In this document: positions 47,931 through 59,800 of the stretch, piece after piece | Layout of the letters: each line of letters opens with the position of its first letter | Numbering within the stretch: position 1 is the stretch's first letter | Origin: Stichopus chloronotus | Taxonomy: Eukaryota > Echinodermata > Holothuroidea > Aspidochirotida > Stichopodidae | Assembly: GCA_021234535.1 (NCBI GenBank) | Contig: CM037845.1 | Location: 5,298,501 to 5,362,500, forward strand | Direction: 5' to 3' | DNA length: 64,000 bases | The notes under the pieces: model-generated | Databases searched by the model: none | What the model was told of the DNA's origin: nothing | Seen by the model: only the letters and a program-made list of their open reading frames with translations | Made by a program: the position numbers and the translations under genes

Positions 47931-48109
47931 CCCCCCCCTCCGTGTAAGAAGTTCTAGCACTAACCAACCCTGGTGAGTTCTTGGATACCCATCTTCAGTC
48001 CTTATTAAAAAGTACATAATACAGTGCACAGTATAGCAGATAGTACCTGAAATTTGCTTGCGCTACATCTTTATGGTTTACTTGTGACCTTAGTGTGACC
48101 TTAGCCAGG

Positions 48110-48400
48110 TGCAAGTCACTGTACTTTCTCAGCTCTCTCTGTTTTATGGAATCTTCGAGGCAGACAGAATCTCATGGATGACAGCCCTCTACTGATAAGC
48201 CTTTTGGCAAACAGTAATAGGGGGCTGCATCTTCCTGGCCGAGACAAGAAGGAGGTGCCCTACAGAGAAGTGGAAACTTTCTGAAAGACATACTTGGCTT
48301 AGATCTCACCGTAGACGGAAGATGCACAGTAGTTGAAGATGCGTGTTGCCTCAATGGAAGGGGTACTCGTATAAAAAAGTTTCGTGGGTTACTTTGTAAA
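48110..48400 (+). pseudogene. Coding-like stretch broken by one frameshift
   Basis: After an acceptor-like TTTCTCAG (48128-48135) one frame reads LWNLRGRQNLMDDSPLLISL, continues ANSNRGLHLPGRDKKEVPYR and stops at TTC|TGA near 48285. Shifting by one base at that point gives a second open frame, LKDILGLDLTVDGRCTVVED, then ACCLNGRGTRIKKFRG, which stays open to about 48470. Both parts have codon-like composition richer in GC than the surroundings. I read it as one coding segment with a single indel, either a pseudogene exon or a sequence error. No family recognised. Short stop-free frames on the other strand make chance an alternative. Confidence 0.35.
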
Positions 48401-48479
48401 TTATTCTTGTTTTATAAAGTATGTTTATTAAAGCTAATTGTGACGTATAACTGCTTGTGGTAGTACATTTACTATTAGT

Positions 48480-50880
48480 GTGTACAGTGTAGGAAAAGAC
48501 ACACTAATTGTGACTTGTACTGAAAGTTACTGTCATGTAGATAAGTTTGTCTGATCTAAATAATGGTACTATTTCGTAAGTCACAGTGGAAGATAATACA
48601 AACTGGTGAGAAAACTGGAAGCAGTTGCACGTGTGACTACTGTGTATCACTTGTTAAATTAGTTGTATCTGCTGTACCAGTATACTTAATTATTGTATAG
48701 TTCAGTCCTCCCCTCTGGAGTATCATATGTAATGGCGCTTTCTTGACTGTGCAGGATTTCAAGGAAATCTTCCTACAGACATTATCTTGTACAGTACAGG
48801 CCTGTCCTTGTGCAAATTGCTCATTAATGCATGAAACATGATGTGGACGTATGCAAGGCCTTCGGGCTGTTTCCAGATGAGAGATATACAGCTTTTTTTT
48901 TCACCAAAAATCATTGGGAAAAGCATAAAATAATACATGGCCAGAATCCAGACAGGTGTAGAGGTTCCAAATCTGAAAATTTATGTGCATAAATTAAGGA
49001 AAATTAGTCAATTCTGGCATGTAAATGAAACTAGAAATCAGTAATTTTTTACATAAATAGATCTTTTTTTAAATTCACACGCATTCACTGTGCAGTACTT
49101 TAAGGTGCACACACAGCCTTGAATTTTACATGTATCATGTGCTATTTTTAATGCATTTGTTGTGACCAAACCTCAGTTGCATATTAAGTGTCAATGACTT
49201 AATTGGGCTTCTCTCGTAATACTGTCCATACACATTTCCCTGCAATGTTTTGTAGTTCGTATGGAATATTCATATTAACAGGTTCAGAAATCAGAGTACC
49301 CCTCCCTTGCATTCACCTCCCCTGTCAGAAATTCATTAAATAATATTAAATACATTACAAATACTAAATACATTACACAATTGTTGCACTTATCAGTGGA
49401 GAATATGAGAAGAAAATTCAGTGGCTTTCTGCAGTATGAAGCATTAACACTGTATTGTTGTTATTGGAAGGTAATTACTAGTTTAATCCCCACCGCTTTT
49501 GACTGATTTAACCGTGTTTGAAATTCAGATGGTGGTTACTTCGCAAAGTGATGTATTTTGTACTGAGGATGCATGGACTTCTTAACGTGGAACAGGTGGA
49601 ATGAAAGTTAGACTAAAAGGTCTAGTCTTTTTTTTTTTTTTGTCATGAGCAGAATTGTACAGTGTACATCATTTCATTATGATTCACAAGTTTTGAGCAC
49701 ATCTGTACTGTAACTGTTTGTTGTAATGGAACTAGAAGCCTAGAACACTGAAACATCTGGGACTCTGTGACAATGCAATGCTTTTTTTTTTTTTTACTGC
49801 AGGGAGTACGTTATTACTGAAACTTCGGGGATTTAGTTGCTTATTCAATTTTTCATCATAACACTTAATATTCATCAAACATTGTTTGAGGTAACAGTCA
49901 CTTTCAGTCACTCTCACTCTGCAATCTCTGCTTCTAACCTTTAAAAATTTTGAACCTTTTTACTTTTGAGACTTTTGACTGCAGTTGGCACTTGTACAGT
50001 ACCTCAGTTTAATCATCCCCCAAGGTAGTAAATTTGGTACTATGGCAATGATAAGAAAATGTCCTACTATACTGTCAGTTAAATTTAAGTGAGAGCCCAG
50101 TGTTTTTGTATTACTTTTGACATTTAAATATCTACTGCAGAATGAAACTGATTTTCAGATGACATCTCAATATTTATTGTGACATTCAAAGCAGTGGTCT
50201 CAGACGTTACGTTCAGTACGTGCAGTACGTAAATGTACAGTATACTGTCAGCTTTGTGTGTGCAAATTGTGAAATTTCCAAATAACCCGACATGCCAAGG
50301 TAACATGCATGTAGTATCATGGACTGTAATTTATTTCCTTCTTGAGATCTTTAGTTTTAATTTGAGCAAAACGAACAGTAAATTTAAAACAATTTGCTCA
50401 TTTAATTTGCAGTACCAGCCTAGGGCTGACCTATCATGAGTATGAGAATGCTTTGTTTGGTGAAGCATGCAATATCGTTACAAAGCTCATCTCAAGACTT
50501 AATTGTCAAGTACATTATGTTCAAGAATTTAACTCATTAGTATACATGTACTTTAGGTACAGTGAGTATAGTCCTGTGCATAAACTGTATATTCTACTGA
50601 TCATCTGCACATTTCACCTTTACCAATATTAAAAACAAAGGGAAATATTCACCACTCACAGCATTTCTTTCTGTAGGTACAGTATATGTTTTTATCAGGT
50701 GGTCACATACTGTACTAGCTACGCTTACCATCACAGCAGGGCAAGTTCGATAACAGATAAATGCTCATATTGCTTCCTGAAGAATACTTCACACCCAAAA
50801 TGGAACTAATTTCAGGAAATTATGTGCTTTTGGTTTCAATGATAAATGAAATCGTAATCAGCTGTGTGAGCTGTGTACGT
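48480..50880. other. Intergenic or intronic, no gene seen
   Basis: AT-rich with T homopolymers near 49629 and 49783 and many TACAGTA-type words. I support no feature here. Confidence 0.45.
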
Positions 50881-51116
50881 GTATCTCTTAGGGCTGTGAG
50901 CGATTAGCGATTAATCGCCGATTAATCGCCAGCCATCTAAATGTTTAGTAAAAGGTCACATGCGATTAATCTCTTTTCATGCCGCTACCATAGCCGACTT
51001 CGCGCAACTTTATACATCACAGAGTTCGCGGAATTAATCTACAACGTAATCGTCCTACAAAGTTAGCTGCATTGACAAAGCACACAATTACAACGTTATG
51101 AACAGGTTTTGCACAT

Positions 51117-51547
51117 TGTTCAAACCAAAGACAGTGTAGCACTGTAAGACCGGTTACTCTACTTATAAAGCCTCAGTACATCCATGGGGGCAAGCACCCG
51201 CCATTTTGGTAAGAAAACTAAACATGGGCGCTGAGATATGATGAAGTGAGTGTACGTAGATACAATCGGGTTGTTATCGATTTCCATGTTGTGGTGTTTG
51301 GGAAGAAGAGTTCAACTCATTGTTCTTCAATAAATTGCCGAATCGCCAAAGTAAAAGACCTAACTTATCATTTTCTGATTCCCCAATAACAAGGAGAGGT
51401 ATCAAGATGCTGTATAAGCCTTCATACTATACATCAACGCTGCATACTAAAATGGTGGACGCCGTGCTCCAATTGCATACCTGCGGTCGTGTACACTTTC
51501 GTGAGAGTAACCGGTCTTACGGCGCACTGTCTTTGGTTCAAACAAGA
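51117..51547. repeat. Internal inverted repeat inside the hAT-like element
   Basis: TTCAAACCAAAGACAGTG at 51119 plus GTAAGACCGGTTACTCT at 51144-51160 recur inverted at 51504-51543 (AGAGTAACCGGTCTTACGG, CACTGTCTTTGGTTCAAAC). About 45 bases at roughly 85 per cent identity separated by about 345 bases. Confidence 0.8.
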
Positions 51548-51767
51548 TTTACACGCGCACGTACGGCAAGCAAGTTTACGAAGATTAGCAGTAACAATGT
51601 TGACAAACACGAAATAAACTATCAAAAATACAGATCCAAACAATGGGTGGACATGTCAATCTGTGAGAAACGCATGCAGATTGCCACAAAGACATAATAT
51701 GGGTAGATTTGAATACAAAGCAATTACAATGGAGAACAAAGCAAGTCAGTCGCCTCGCTTCATGTCT

Positions 51768-51816
51768 AGCCTAGGCTAGTATAGGCTAGCCTATGCTAGC
51801 CTAGGCTAGCCTATAC
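51768..51816. repeat. CCTAGGCTAG palindromic tandem words
   Basis: Runs of AGCCTAGGCTAG, TATAGGCTAGCCTATG and CTAGCCTAGGCTAGCC within about 50 bases. Each word is self-complementary, so the stretch can fold in many registers. Lies inside the hAT-like element. Confidence 0.85.
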
Positions 51817-52278
51817 TTCATGAACGATCGCTGCTTGAAAAACCAAACCTTCATTTAGCTACTGATGCAACTAAGAGCACAAACTATATCTGCATAAACC
51901 TTCATTTAAAGCAAATTTATATAGAATAGCTCTTCATAATTGAATCTTTCGTTTCTTAAATGAAAATTAAAATGGAATGAGCTGTCTGTTGTAATGTTAT
52001 CTGTAACGTTATCAGAAGTGAAGTGAGCGAACGATTGCGCAATACTATGGATTCTGGCGCAATCACAGCGTTATTTTTTCTGCAGTACAGGGAAGCACAC
52101 ACATCAATACACTATCTGCTATGCAGAAAAAAATTACCCGCTTAATTCACCACTTTACGACCTCAATGGAACACTGCAAGTTGTTTGTGCTTGGGTAGTC
52201 CACATATGCGATTAATCGCAAAACTATGCGATTAAACGTTTAGTACATTAATCGCAAAGTCACAGCCCTAGTATCTCT

Positions 52279-52540
52279 AGATGTCTTTGATGCCTATACC
52301 TTGTAAACACAATATCTCGAGAATGGTGCTCAATGGAAAAATCTCATATTTGGTATACTGTATGTGTACCTCACTGAGTGAATGAACCCTATTGTTTTTT
52401 TGTTTGTCTTTTTTTTGTGGCGGTTAAGGGTCAAATTTGGGGTCAACAGCAGTCAAATTGTCAAAACCTTGTAAATAAGGTACAGTATCTAGAAAGGGAA
52501 GCTTGGACAATTCTCACCTTTAGTATGTATTGTAGGTGTA
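52279..52540 (+). repeat. Dispersed GGTCA-rich repeat, split copy
   Basis: CCTTGTAAACACAATATCTC, AGGGTCAAATTTGGGGTCAAC and CTTGTAAATAAGG align to the units at 35275. Its left part lies before 50881 (GTGTGAGCTGTGTACGTGTA), so the hAT-like element split it. Confidence 0.65.
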
Positions 52541-52803
52541 GAATTGAGAACAAGTGAACTGTGAAGAAATTCGTTGACCACAAATGCACACAGCACGCTG
52601 TCCAGGGTACCGGTGATCTCAAACTGCATCCCAAGTGACAGCCAGTGCTGGTCTGAGGCTAGATTCTGCAGAGTCTGCTTGGGCTGGAAAGTTTCTGTAA
52701 ATCTTGGTTCTGCCACCTCTGAACACCCACACTGTACTGCTCTTCCGGAAAAGTGTTTACTCCCCCCACTGATAGCTGCCCTCGCAGACTCTGGACACTC
52801 GTT
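52518..52803 (-). CDS. Unidentified protein-coding-like exon
   Basis: On the minus strand the frame is open from 52803 (just after TAA) to 52518, where CTAAAG|GTGAGA gives a strong donor. It reads ECPESARAAISGGSKHFSG at the start, EVAEPRFTETFQPKQTLQ in the middle, then SDQHWLSLGMQFEITGTLDS and VLCAFVVNEFLHSSLVLN. Codon composition is coding-like, with mostly G or C at third positions around 52590-52680. Candidate acceptors on the minus strand are TGTCCAG (52785) or GTGTTCAG (52708), neither with a good pyrimidine tract. The mix of hydrophobic strands suggests a folded beta-rich domain, but I recognise no family. The donor lies in sequence alignable to a dispersed repeat, which weakens it. An opposite-strand frame is also open here, with less coding-like composition. 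Confidence 0.45.
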
Positions 52804-52809
52804 TTAAGT

Positions 52810-54270
52810 ATGCACACAACTTTTAACTAACACCATTGTTTTTCGCTACCGAATTCGGTAGAAGCCAATCATGGCCATTGTGAGAAATGATGGGACTGAT
52901 GATGGGGAAAGGACATACGACTGATTAGTTATGTAACTATCATGGTAATATTCTACTCTCTTTCAACTGTTTGAGGCCTCTCTTAGCAATATCCTATTTC
53001 TGCCGTAGGCAAATCTGGTGATACGGTGAAAGTTAGCCTAGGTACCATCATTTTCTCTCATTGTTCAATCGCTGCTATTGGCTACTTTCATGAGACCAAC
53101 GCGTAGTATTTTAATATGTATTAACCCTAACGTCAAACGTGACTATTCATTTGTACATAATTATATCGAGCGTCCAAAGTCTTTCCAGCGGACGGTGATC
53201 ACAGGGAAACGCTATTACTAGATTAGTACATATCCTCGGTTGGGTATAAGTAGGCTGCAGCTCAAATTGTGAGGAATGTATCAAAGGAGGAGAATTCATT
53301 CGCCGAGAAAGACTTTGCAAAGTCTAGTCTGAGGCATGCTTTGACATGCACGGCGCATTTCTTGGAATGCATGCTTTTGACGCACATTCGATTTCTAGTA
53401 ACGTGCATGTACTGTACGCGTACGCAGGTATTTGTGACGTTCGAGGCGTATGCCGTGCACTGTACTTGGCGAGCTGCTGCACTACGAAACTTGGGTATTC
53501 AACCCTTACAATGTGACCAGCAATCTGAAACACTGGTGAAATGTACAGCTCTGCACACTTTGTGTGTATGCAATTACTGGACATGAGATGATGGATGTCG
53601 AATGACCATGCAAAACAATTCCTCTGAGATTGGCTGCTCTGGGTATTGCATTCTTGTTTTGTCTGTGTTAAATTGCCTGGGTACAATACTTTTGTTCCAC
53701 TTTCATCAGCTTGGTCACATTAATGTGTTGGAAATGTGATATTAATTAAGTCATAAAACTAAACATTTTTACTTATTATAGAGTTACAGTATCAATCTGC
53801 CTGTCTTTCATTCTTGTTGAGTAGCCTTTCAACTTTGGCTGTTTTGAGGACGAGATCTGCTTAGCCCTCCCATTCGAAATGGCCAGTATGTAATGTTTGC
53901 TGTGGAACGTATTGCACTGTAGGTGCGCACTTGGTCAGCCTCCTGCATGTGTTCAATATCCTACAGTATTAGGGATTTGTTGAGTTCCTATGTATGAGCA
54001 GCATTGTAAAATTACTGGCTATATTGTTAATTACTTTATTATGTTGATAGAAGGAAGTTATGAAATATTAACCTGGATCTGATATGGCTACTGTACATGT
54101 GCTATTTTTCAGATAGGGGAGAAAAATAGAACTAGAATCACTTTAGTGGAAGCTTAGTCCCATTTTAAAAATTATGGTCTGTGATGTATAAAATACTTAT
54201 CTCTCCTCACTGACCTTTCTCCACACAACCGGTGCACCCCCATGCAGATACCAAGAGTAATGATTGTGTC
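52810..54270. other. Intergenic; CpG-richer patch, no gene supported
   Basis: 52850-53480 contains CCAAT boxes on both strands (GCCAATCATGG, CTATTGGCTAC) and is richer in CpG than the window. Open frames on both strands at 53269-53686 have no family resemblance. This may be a promoter region for a minus-strand gene, but no linked start exon was found. Confidence 0.35.
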
Positions 54271-54274
54271 ACCT

Positions 54275-54610
54275 GACAATTACCACCAAGACAATTTCCC
54301 CACGGGCAACTCCCCCTTGGACTTACCTCCCTCAGACATTTCCCACCGGGGTAAGTCCCAGTTGGACAATTCCCAAACTGGAGAATTCCCCCTCAGACAA
54401 CTCCCCTAGACAATTCTTTCATCAAAAGGGTTAGGGTTATGTTAAGGACAGGTGGAAATTGCCTGAGGGGAAGTTGTCCTTTAGTACTGTAGTTGTTAAT
54501 TGTCTGGGTGCAGATTGTCCAAGGGTATATTGTACAGATTGGAGTTGTCCATCGGAAATCATCCATAGGGCAATTGTCCGAGGGAGGGGAGGGGGAGTTT
54601 TCCTGGAACC
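54275..54610. repeat. Inverted array of GACAATTCCC-like words
   Basis: The left half reads GACAATTTCCCCACGGGC, GACATTTCCCACCGGGG, GGACAATTCCCAAACTGG, GAATTCCCCCTCAGACAAC. After a turn at about 54425-54450 the words reverse: GGAAATTGCCTGAGGGG, GAAGTTGTCC, TTGTCTGGG, GATTGTCCAAGGG, GGAGTTGTCC, GGCAATTGTCCGAGGG. Word spacing is about 18-24 bases. Confidence 0.8.
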
Positions 54611-54619
54611 GTAAGTACT

Positions 54620-55229
54620 GAAAACCTTTTGACACTGGCATCTAGTGCCAGCCTAGTGCCAGGTACAATGTAGAGTGGCTGCTTTCCATTCTGCCATCCT
54701 TTTGTGCCTAGACTGTTGAAAAATATTTCTTTTTGAGTTCCAATTGGCATGTTTTGTTCTCCATCTGGTTTTCACACTTGAAAGTACAGTACCCACTAGC
54801 AGAGCCACTTGGTATTCAGTCAGCTTTATCAATAGTCACAGAAATTCAGTAACTGATCAATAATGTGCAGCATGAAATACCTTTGATTTCTCAAATTATA
54901 ACCCCATGTATTTAGTAGCTAATTACTGCTCAAAATATTGGCATGCACATTGTGTCTTTTTGAGCGTTTGCTCAATAGCAATTTCAAGAGGCCATCATTT
55001 TCAGCAACTATAGTTTCAGTATCGGAACAAACAAAGGTGTATGAGCTTCATCCACAGTAATTAATAACTATAATAGAAAGGACCATAGTAAAAAAATGGA
55101 AACATTAACATTGCACATAGCAGCTTTTATTACATTTAAATAGGTTGGATCACGTAAGTGGAAATCTGTGGAAGTATTAAAATGAGTGAAAACAAATGAC
55201 ATGGTTACAGTACAGTACTTGGCTAATGT
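54620..55229. other. Intergenic, no gene seen
   Basis: AT-rich sequence between the word array and the TTAA MITEs. Nothing supported. Confidence 0.45.
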
Positions 55230-55233
55230 TTAA

Positions 55234-55787
55234 AGGTCTGGTGACATGAAAATGACATTTTGAGGTATTGGGTGCATTAGGCATTGAAAATGTTAAAAAT
55301 AGCCACAAACTGCATCAAAAATTGACAAATTTACAGGCAAATTAGTGTCTCACAGCTGTGTCATTAATAAACATTGGCTAAATATGCAACTTTGTGATGT
55401 CAGGAGAGGGACTCCCAGGATATGTCTTATGTTAATTCTTTGTTTATGTAACCTTTATTTCAAGGTCATTTGAGAATTTTATATGCCCAGAGGGTTTTAT
55501 TTTGGAAGCATGTGTTTTCTCCTTCAAAAATATCGATATCACGCACCAATGTGAAACTCAGTAATTAAGTAATTAAGAGGCAAAATATATAGGGTTAACA
55601 AAAGAAAAACTGACACTGTGCAACACTCCACGTCATCTGTGTTGCATTTTCTTCAAACTTTGAAAAGTCATATCTCAAAAACGGTAATATATAATATAAA
55701 CAAAATTCCAACGGATTTTCACTGAGGGTTTTACTTTGTAATGTTTGCATGAAGGAAGCTCTTTTTTGGAAGCATGTCACACGTCCT
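55234..55787. mobile_element. TTAA-flanked MITE
   Basis: TTAA (55230-55233) then AGGTCTGGTGACATG. On the right CATGTCACACGTCCT then TTAA (55788-55791). Twelve of fifteen terminal positions pair. The 554-bp interior is non-coding. Confidence 0.7.
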
Positions 55788-55887
55788 TTAAGGCCATGCA
55801 GCCATCATGGTTTGCTGTGATTGGTGCAACTGTTCTCTTATTGCACAGAACCATTGTCTGGTGCAGGAATATGACCATTTGGTTTAA

Positions 55888-56483
55888 AGGCAAACTTTAC
55901 TGACAATTGAAGGGGTTCTCACAGAAAATGAAAAGGAATAACTTTCCACTGTAGGAATTTCACACCCTACAGGTATTATCTTACAAATTTGTAATTCAAG
56001 TGAAGATGTTACTGTTTGAAGAAAAACTTTTCCTGGTCAAGAAAGATTCTAGTTGCCTCAAGGTTACGAAAATGCCATGTACTGTACCAGTGGCAAATTA
56101 GAAGTCATTGTTTTTCTTTGAAGTTGAAGCCCTCATTTAACCTTGAAATTTGACTCCGGTGAAAAGGTACATCAAGTGTATTGTACATTTACAGTACCAT
56201 AGAGTGTTGTGGAAAATTAAGATCGCATCTTTTCAGCTAAATTGTAATGTTTCTTTTAAAACAGTCAAGATTATGAAGAAATACAAAAGATATTCATGTG
56301 TTTGTGCCTGGGTGACATCACAAGTTCCTGATTATGCAATGAGCAGTTTTGAAATGAAAATGTCTTGAAAAGCTGATAACTTCTGAACTAAACATGCTAT
56401 TCAGATGTGGTACATAGCAATAAAGAGAGGAAAATATTTCTAATTTTTTATGAAGTATTAATTTCCTTCAGTGGCCAATCCCT
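55888..56483. mobile_element. TTAA-flanked MITE, second type
   Basis: TTAA (55884-55887) then AGGCAAACTTTACTGAC; right GCCAATCCCT then TTAA (56484-56487). TIR similarity is confined to AGG(C/G)A and ACTG. Interior phrases CTGTTTGAAGAAAAAC and GTTGCCTCAAGG recur in the next segment. Confidence 0.55.
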
Positions 56484-56584
56484 TTAATAGTAAGATTTAT
56501 TGTCCAATCAGATGCTGATCAAAGCTAAGCTGTGATATTATAGGAATATTCCAGACACAAGCCCTTTCTTTCGCTATAGTGGGG

Positions 56585-56815
56585 TAATTATAGTCATTTG
56601 GTTATACCCACCCCAGTGAGTGGAACAACTGAAAGAGGTCTTAGACAAAAGTATTTTTTCACCACCTGTAGGCACTTCAAACCCAACACCCCCAGTAAGT
56701 CGTTCGCTCATAACTCAAGAAACATTGTTCCTGTTTGCAGAAAGATTGGTCTGGTTGAGAAAGATTTCCTGCAGTGCCTCAAGGTGAAGAAAAAGTGTTT
56801 GTTTGCATAGCCTTG
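56585..56815 (+). repeat. Diverged partial copy of the preceding MITE
   Basis: CACCTGTAGGCACTTCAAAC, CTGTTTGCAGAAAGATTGG, GAGAAAGATTTCCTGCAG and TGCCTCAAGGTGAAGAAAA align in order with 55950-56075. The termini were not found. Confidence 0.55.
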
Positions 56816-56899
56816 AATTCATTATTTCTTTTAGCCTTGAATTCATCATTTTTATGTATTTAACAATAAAAGGTTGATTGGGTTTTCTAAAAATTTGGG

Positions 56900-59800
56900 A
56901 TAATCTACAAATCTTACATGAACTACAGTAATATTTCAAGGCGGTTCAGATTGCAAAGAAGTACAAAGTATTTTCTTGAAACTAGGCATCGCGGATTTTC
57001 TATAATGCAGTGCACAACACAATTCTGTGAAACTGAATTGTTTGTAAACCCACAACTTGTAAACAGAGCAAGCTGTTGAAATTCGGATTTCATTGTATAT
57101 GAAGAGATGAAAGCATAAGAATTTTTAACCTTTTCCACTAGTAAATCTCTCATTGCTGTTAAAATCCTTTGCTCTGTTCATTGTACAGGATGATTCAAAC
57201 AATTGAAACCTTTGTTCTTCAAGGTGTGTCAAAGGAAGAATATGTTCCTTTTGTTTCTTCTTTGACATAAGTGACTTCCACTTTGTTTCCAAATTAGATT
57301 GACAAATTTAACTCTGTGATATATGAATTACAGTGCATAAAACTTTCCTTAACATAAAAAAAACATTGACCGGCCCCATTTTACATTGTTGGTAAAAATT
57401 TTGAGAGAATTGTGGGATTAATTAATGATGCACTGTGTTACAGGCAATAGGGAATTTACAATGCAATAACATTGCATAAAAAGAAAGTAGCTTTAATTAT
57501 TTTTAGCCCGTTCAGGACTCATAATTAAGCATCTATAAAAGCTTCATCTCATCGGCTCAAAGCATTATATTTAAAAAAATGACTTAGAAAAAGATAAAAA
57601 AGATGCATCATTTGATTTTTTTAAAGTTTTGTTGATCAAATTATTCTCAAGAGCAAAAATAATTCTCAACTGTGAGAAACGGTTGAGCTATTCGGATGAG
57701 AAACGGGCAAATAACCTGGTTATTGGCATGAACTTTAAGTTCCTAACCCTGAACATAATCATGAGATCCACTGATTGGCTGAAATCCAATGTTTGTTCCA
57801 ATAACACATTCTGTTCACACAAATTTGTTTGTGCGAATCACGATTTAATAAAGTTCAAGTTGAAAGAGTCTGAAATGACGTTTATGAAACTAAAACTAAA
57901 CAACAATCAGTGTGTGTTTGGATGATTTTGCACTTCACCGTATCCCAGTTTACAATATTTCTGAGCTCATTGCCCATGTGATAGACATTACTGTAGCACA
58001 TATTCCGCGGTTGATCAATCAACAGGCCTCTTTCCATACAGTGCTCTGTGTATCGAAGCAGAACGAAGATTTATACATCTAGATTTTCCCTACCCTGTAA
58101 AGTACAGTGTGGTTGGTTGTTGCAAAAATTGTGGCTTAATTGCAGTTACTGTGAAGGATATTTCACAGATGATGTCGGTAGTTAACCATGTGCAGACTGT
58201 ATATCTGCCAGCATAACTTGTATTACAATCCATAAAATATTTATTGTGCAGTATATATACAATAACTTCACTGAGCATATTTGTCCCAGATTTGTATTTT
58301 TCTTCACAGTAGATCATTGATAAAAATATTAAGATGTAAGTTTCTTGGGTCATGTAATCACTGCAAGAACTTATTTCTTAATTGTTCTACCTGAAAACAT
58401 GTGGTGAGAAATTGTCAGGCATCAAAGATGAGAACTAGTGACCAGTACAATTTGTAGAGGCCTCAGATACGAAAGAAAGGTATTCCTCTGTGGCCTGTTG
58501 TCCTCAGTGTCTTCAGTAGGCATATACAGTAGTCCTGTGGTGTCAATACTCTACAGTAAGTTGTTATTTCAAGTAGCTGTATCTTGAGTTGAACAAAACC
58601 TCACTGAAATTAAATGTCTTTAGTTGTCTTAAGCTAGAGTATTATTTTGATCAATTCTAGTAGTGACTGTAGTATTATAGATATCATAAGCAGCTCATTT
58701 TTAAAGCTTGCATTGATGCGATATATGCTGCATGTTTCTGAAATTTGAAATCAAGATCAGCATATTTTTGAAACTGCACAGTATATATTCAGGAGATTCA
58801 TGAGAGAGACATGTACTGGAACAACGGCACTGGTGGCTTTGGGATATAGAGGGCAGCACAATGGGTCAGCTGGTAGAGGCATTTTTTTTGAAGATGGTAA
58901 TTAAACAATAGAGTAGGTACATAGACAGGTATGCATGGTGTAAAAATGTACCAAAACAGCCTAGCACATGTACAGAGGCAAATAAGTGCAGTTGTTGACA
59001 GGTAAAGTTCAAAATGCAAACCAGTTTTGGAACTTTTGAAGTAGTAGGAAGAAGTTCATACTTCGGTGAAGTTAATTGTTTTGATCTGCAGTACTTATTA
59101 AAGAAAGTGAAAAATTAATTATTTCTAGCATTGCATTTTTTTTTTACTCTAGAGCTGTGTTAAGTGCAAATTGGATACAATAGTCAACATAAACAAGAAA
59201 TTGATTCAATTGCAAATAGAGTTGGTTGTAAGATTAAATTTATTCCCAAACACCTTGTAAATTACTACTCTGCAAGTAGTATCTTAATAATTGTGCATCC
59301 TATTCTACTTCACTACTGTAGGTTGCACTGCACACTTTACAATAAATTTACATGCTTTAAAATAATGTCGCCATTATACTGACTATGTAGCACACATACA
59401 AAACTAAGTGAGACATATTCACATTGTAGATATGTACTTACCAAACGAAAGCTAAAGGGGGCGAGCCTACATGGTGTCAGAATTGTTTTGGGGAACATCC
59501 ATGTGAAAGTGATAGATGGTCATGTGATATTAGGATAAATTGTGAGTATGTTAACAGTGCTTGACAAATAAATTGATTATATACTCCTCTGAAGTTGAGT
59601 GTTTTGCCAGACCTGCACTCTACTGTGGATGCTGTGTGAATTTTGATTAATGAACCCAATCAGGATGATGTAATTTTAAACCCTCTAAAAATTACAGTTT
59701 GTCTGTTTTATTAAGTGTTTGTATCATTGATTTCAAAAAGCATCTTAAAGACAGTCACTTATTCCCCCCCCCCCCCCCACCAGACAGTTTCAATTCTTGC

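Larger units (their letters stand above)
50889..52270. mobile_element. hAT-like element with perfect 8-bp TSD
   Basis: Starts TAGGGCTGTGAGCGATTAG and ends TTAATCGCAAAGTCACAGCC followed by CTA, inverted termini rich in GCGATTAATCG. GTATCTCT directly flanks both sides (50881-50888, 52271-52278), an exact 8-bp target duplication, the hAT hallmark. The 1382-bp interior has no hAT transposase (no dimerisation or DDE-type motifs seen), so it is non-autonomous. The 125-codon frame at 51320 is unremarkable. It contains an internal inverted repeat. The host sequence continues across it as a GGTCA-rich dispersed repeat. Confidence 0.85.

Noticed and set aside
53269..53686. Overlapping 105- and 120-codon frames on both strands
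   Set aside because: CpG-rich patch with mutual openness; no family resemblance or splice support on either strand.
54425..54445. Telomere-like GGTTAGGGTTATG
   Set aside because: Only two partial units at the turn of the word array; too short to be an interstitial telomeric repeat.
57629..57925. 98-codon plus-strand frame
   Set aside because: AT-rich chance frame, Lys/Asn/Phe-rich, no splice or homology cue.
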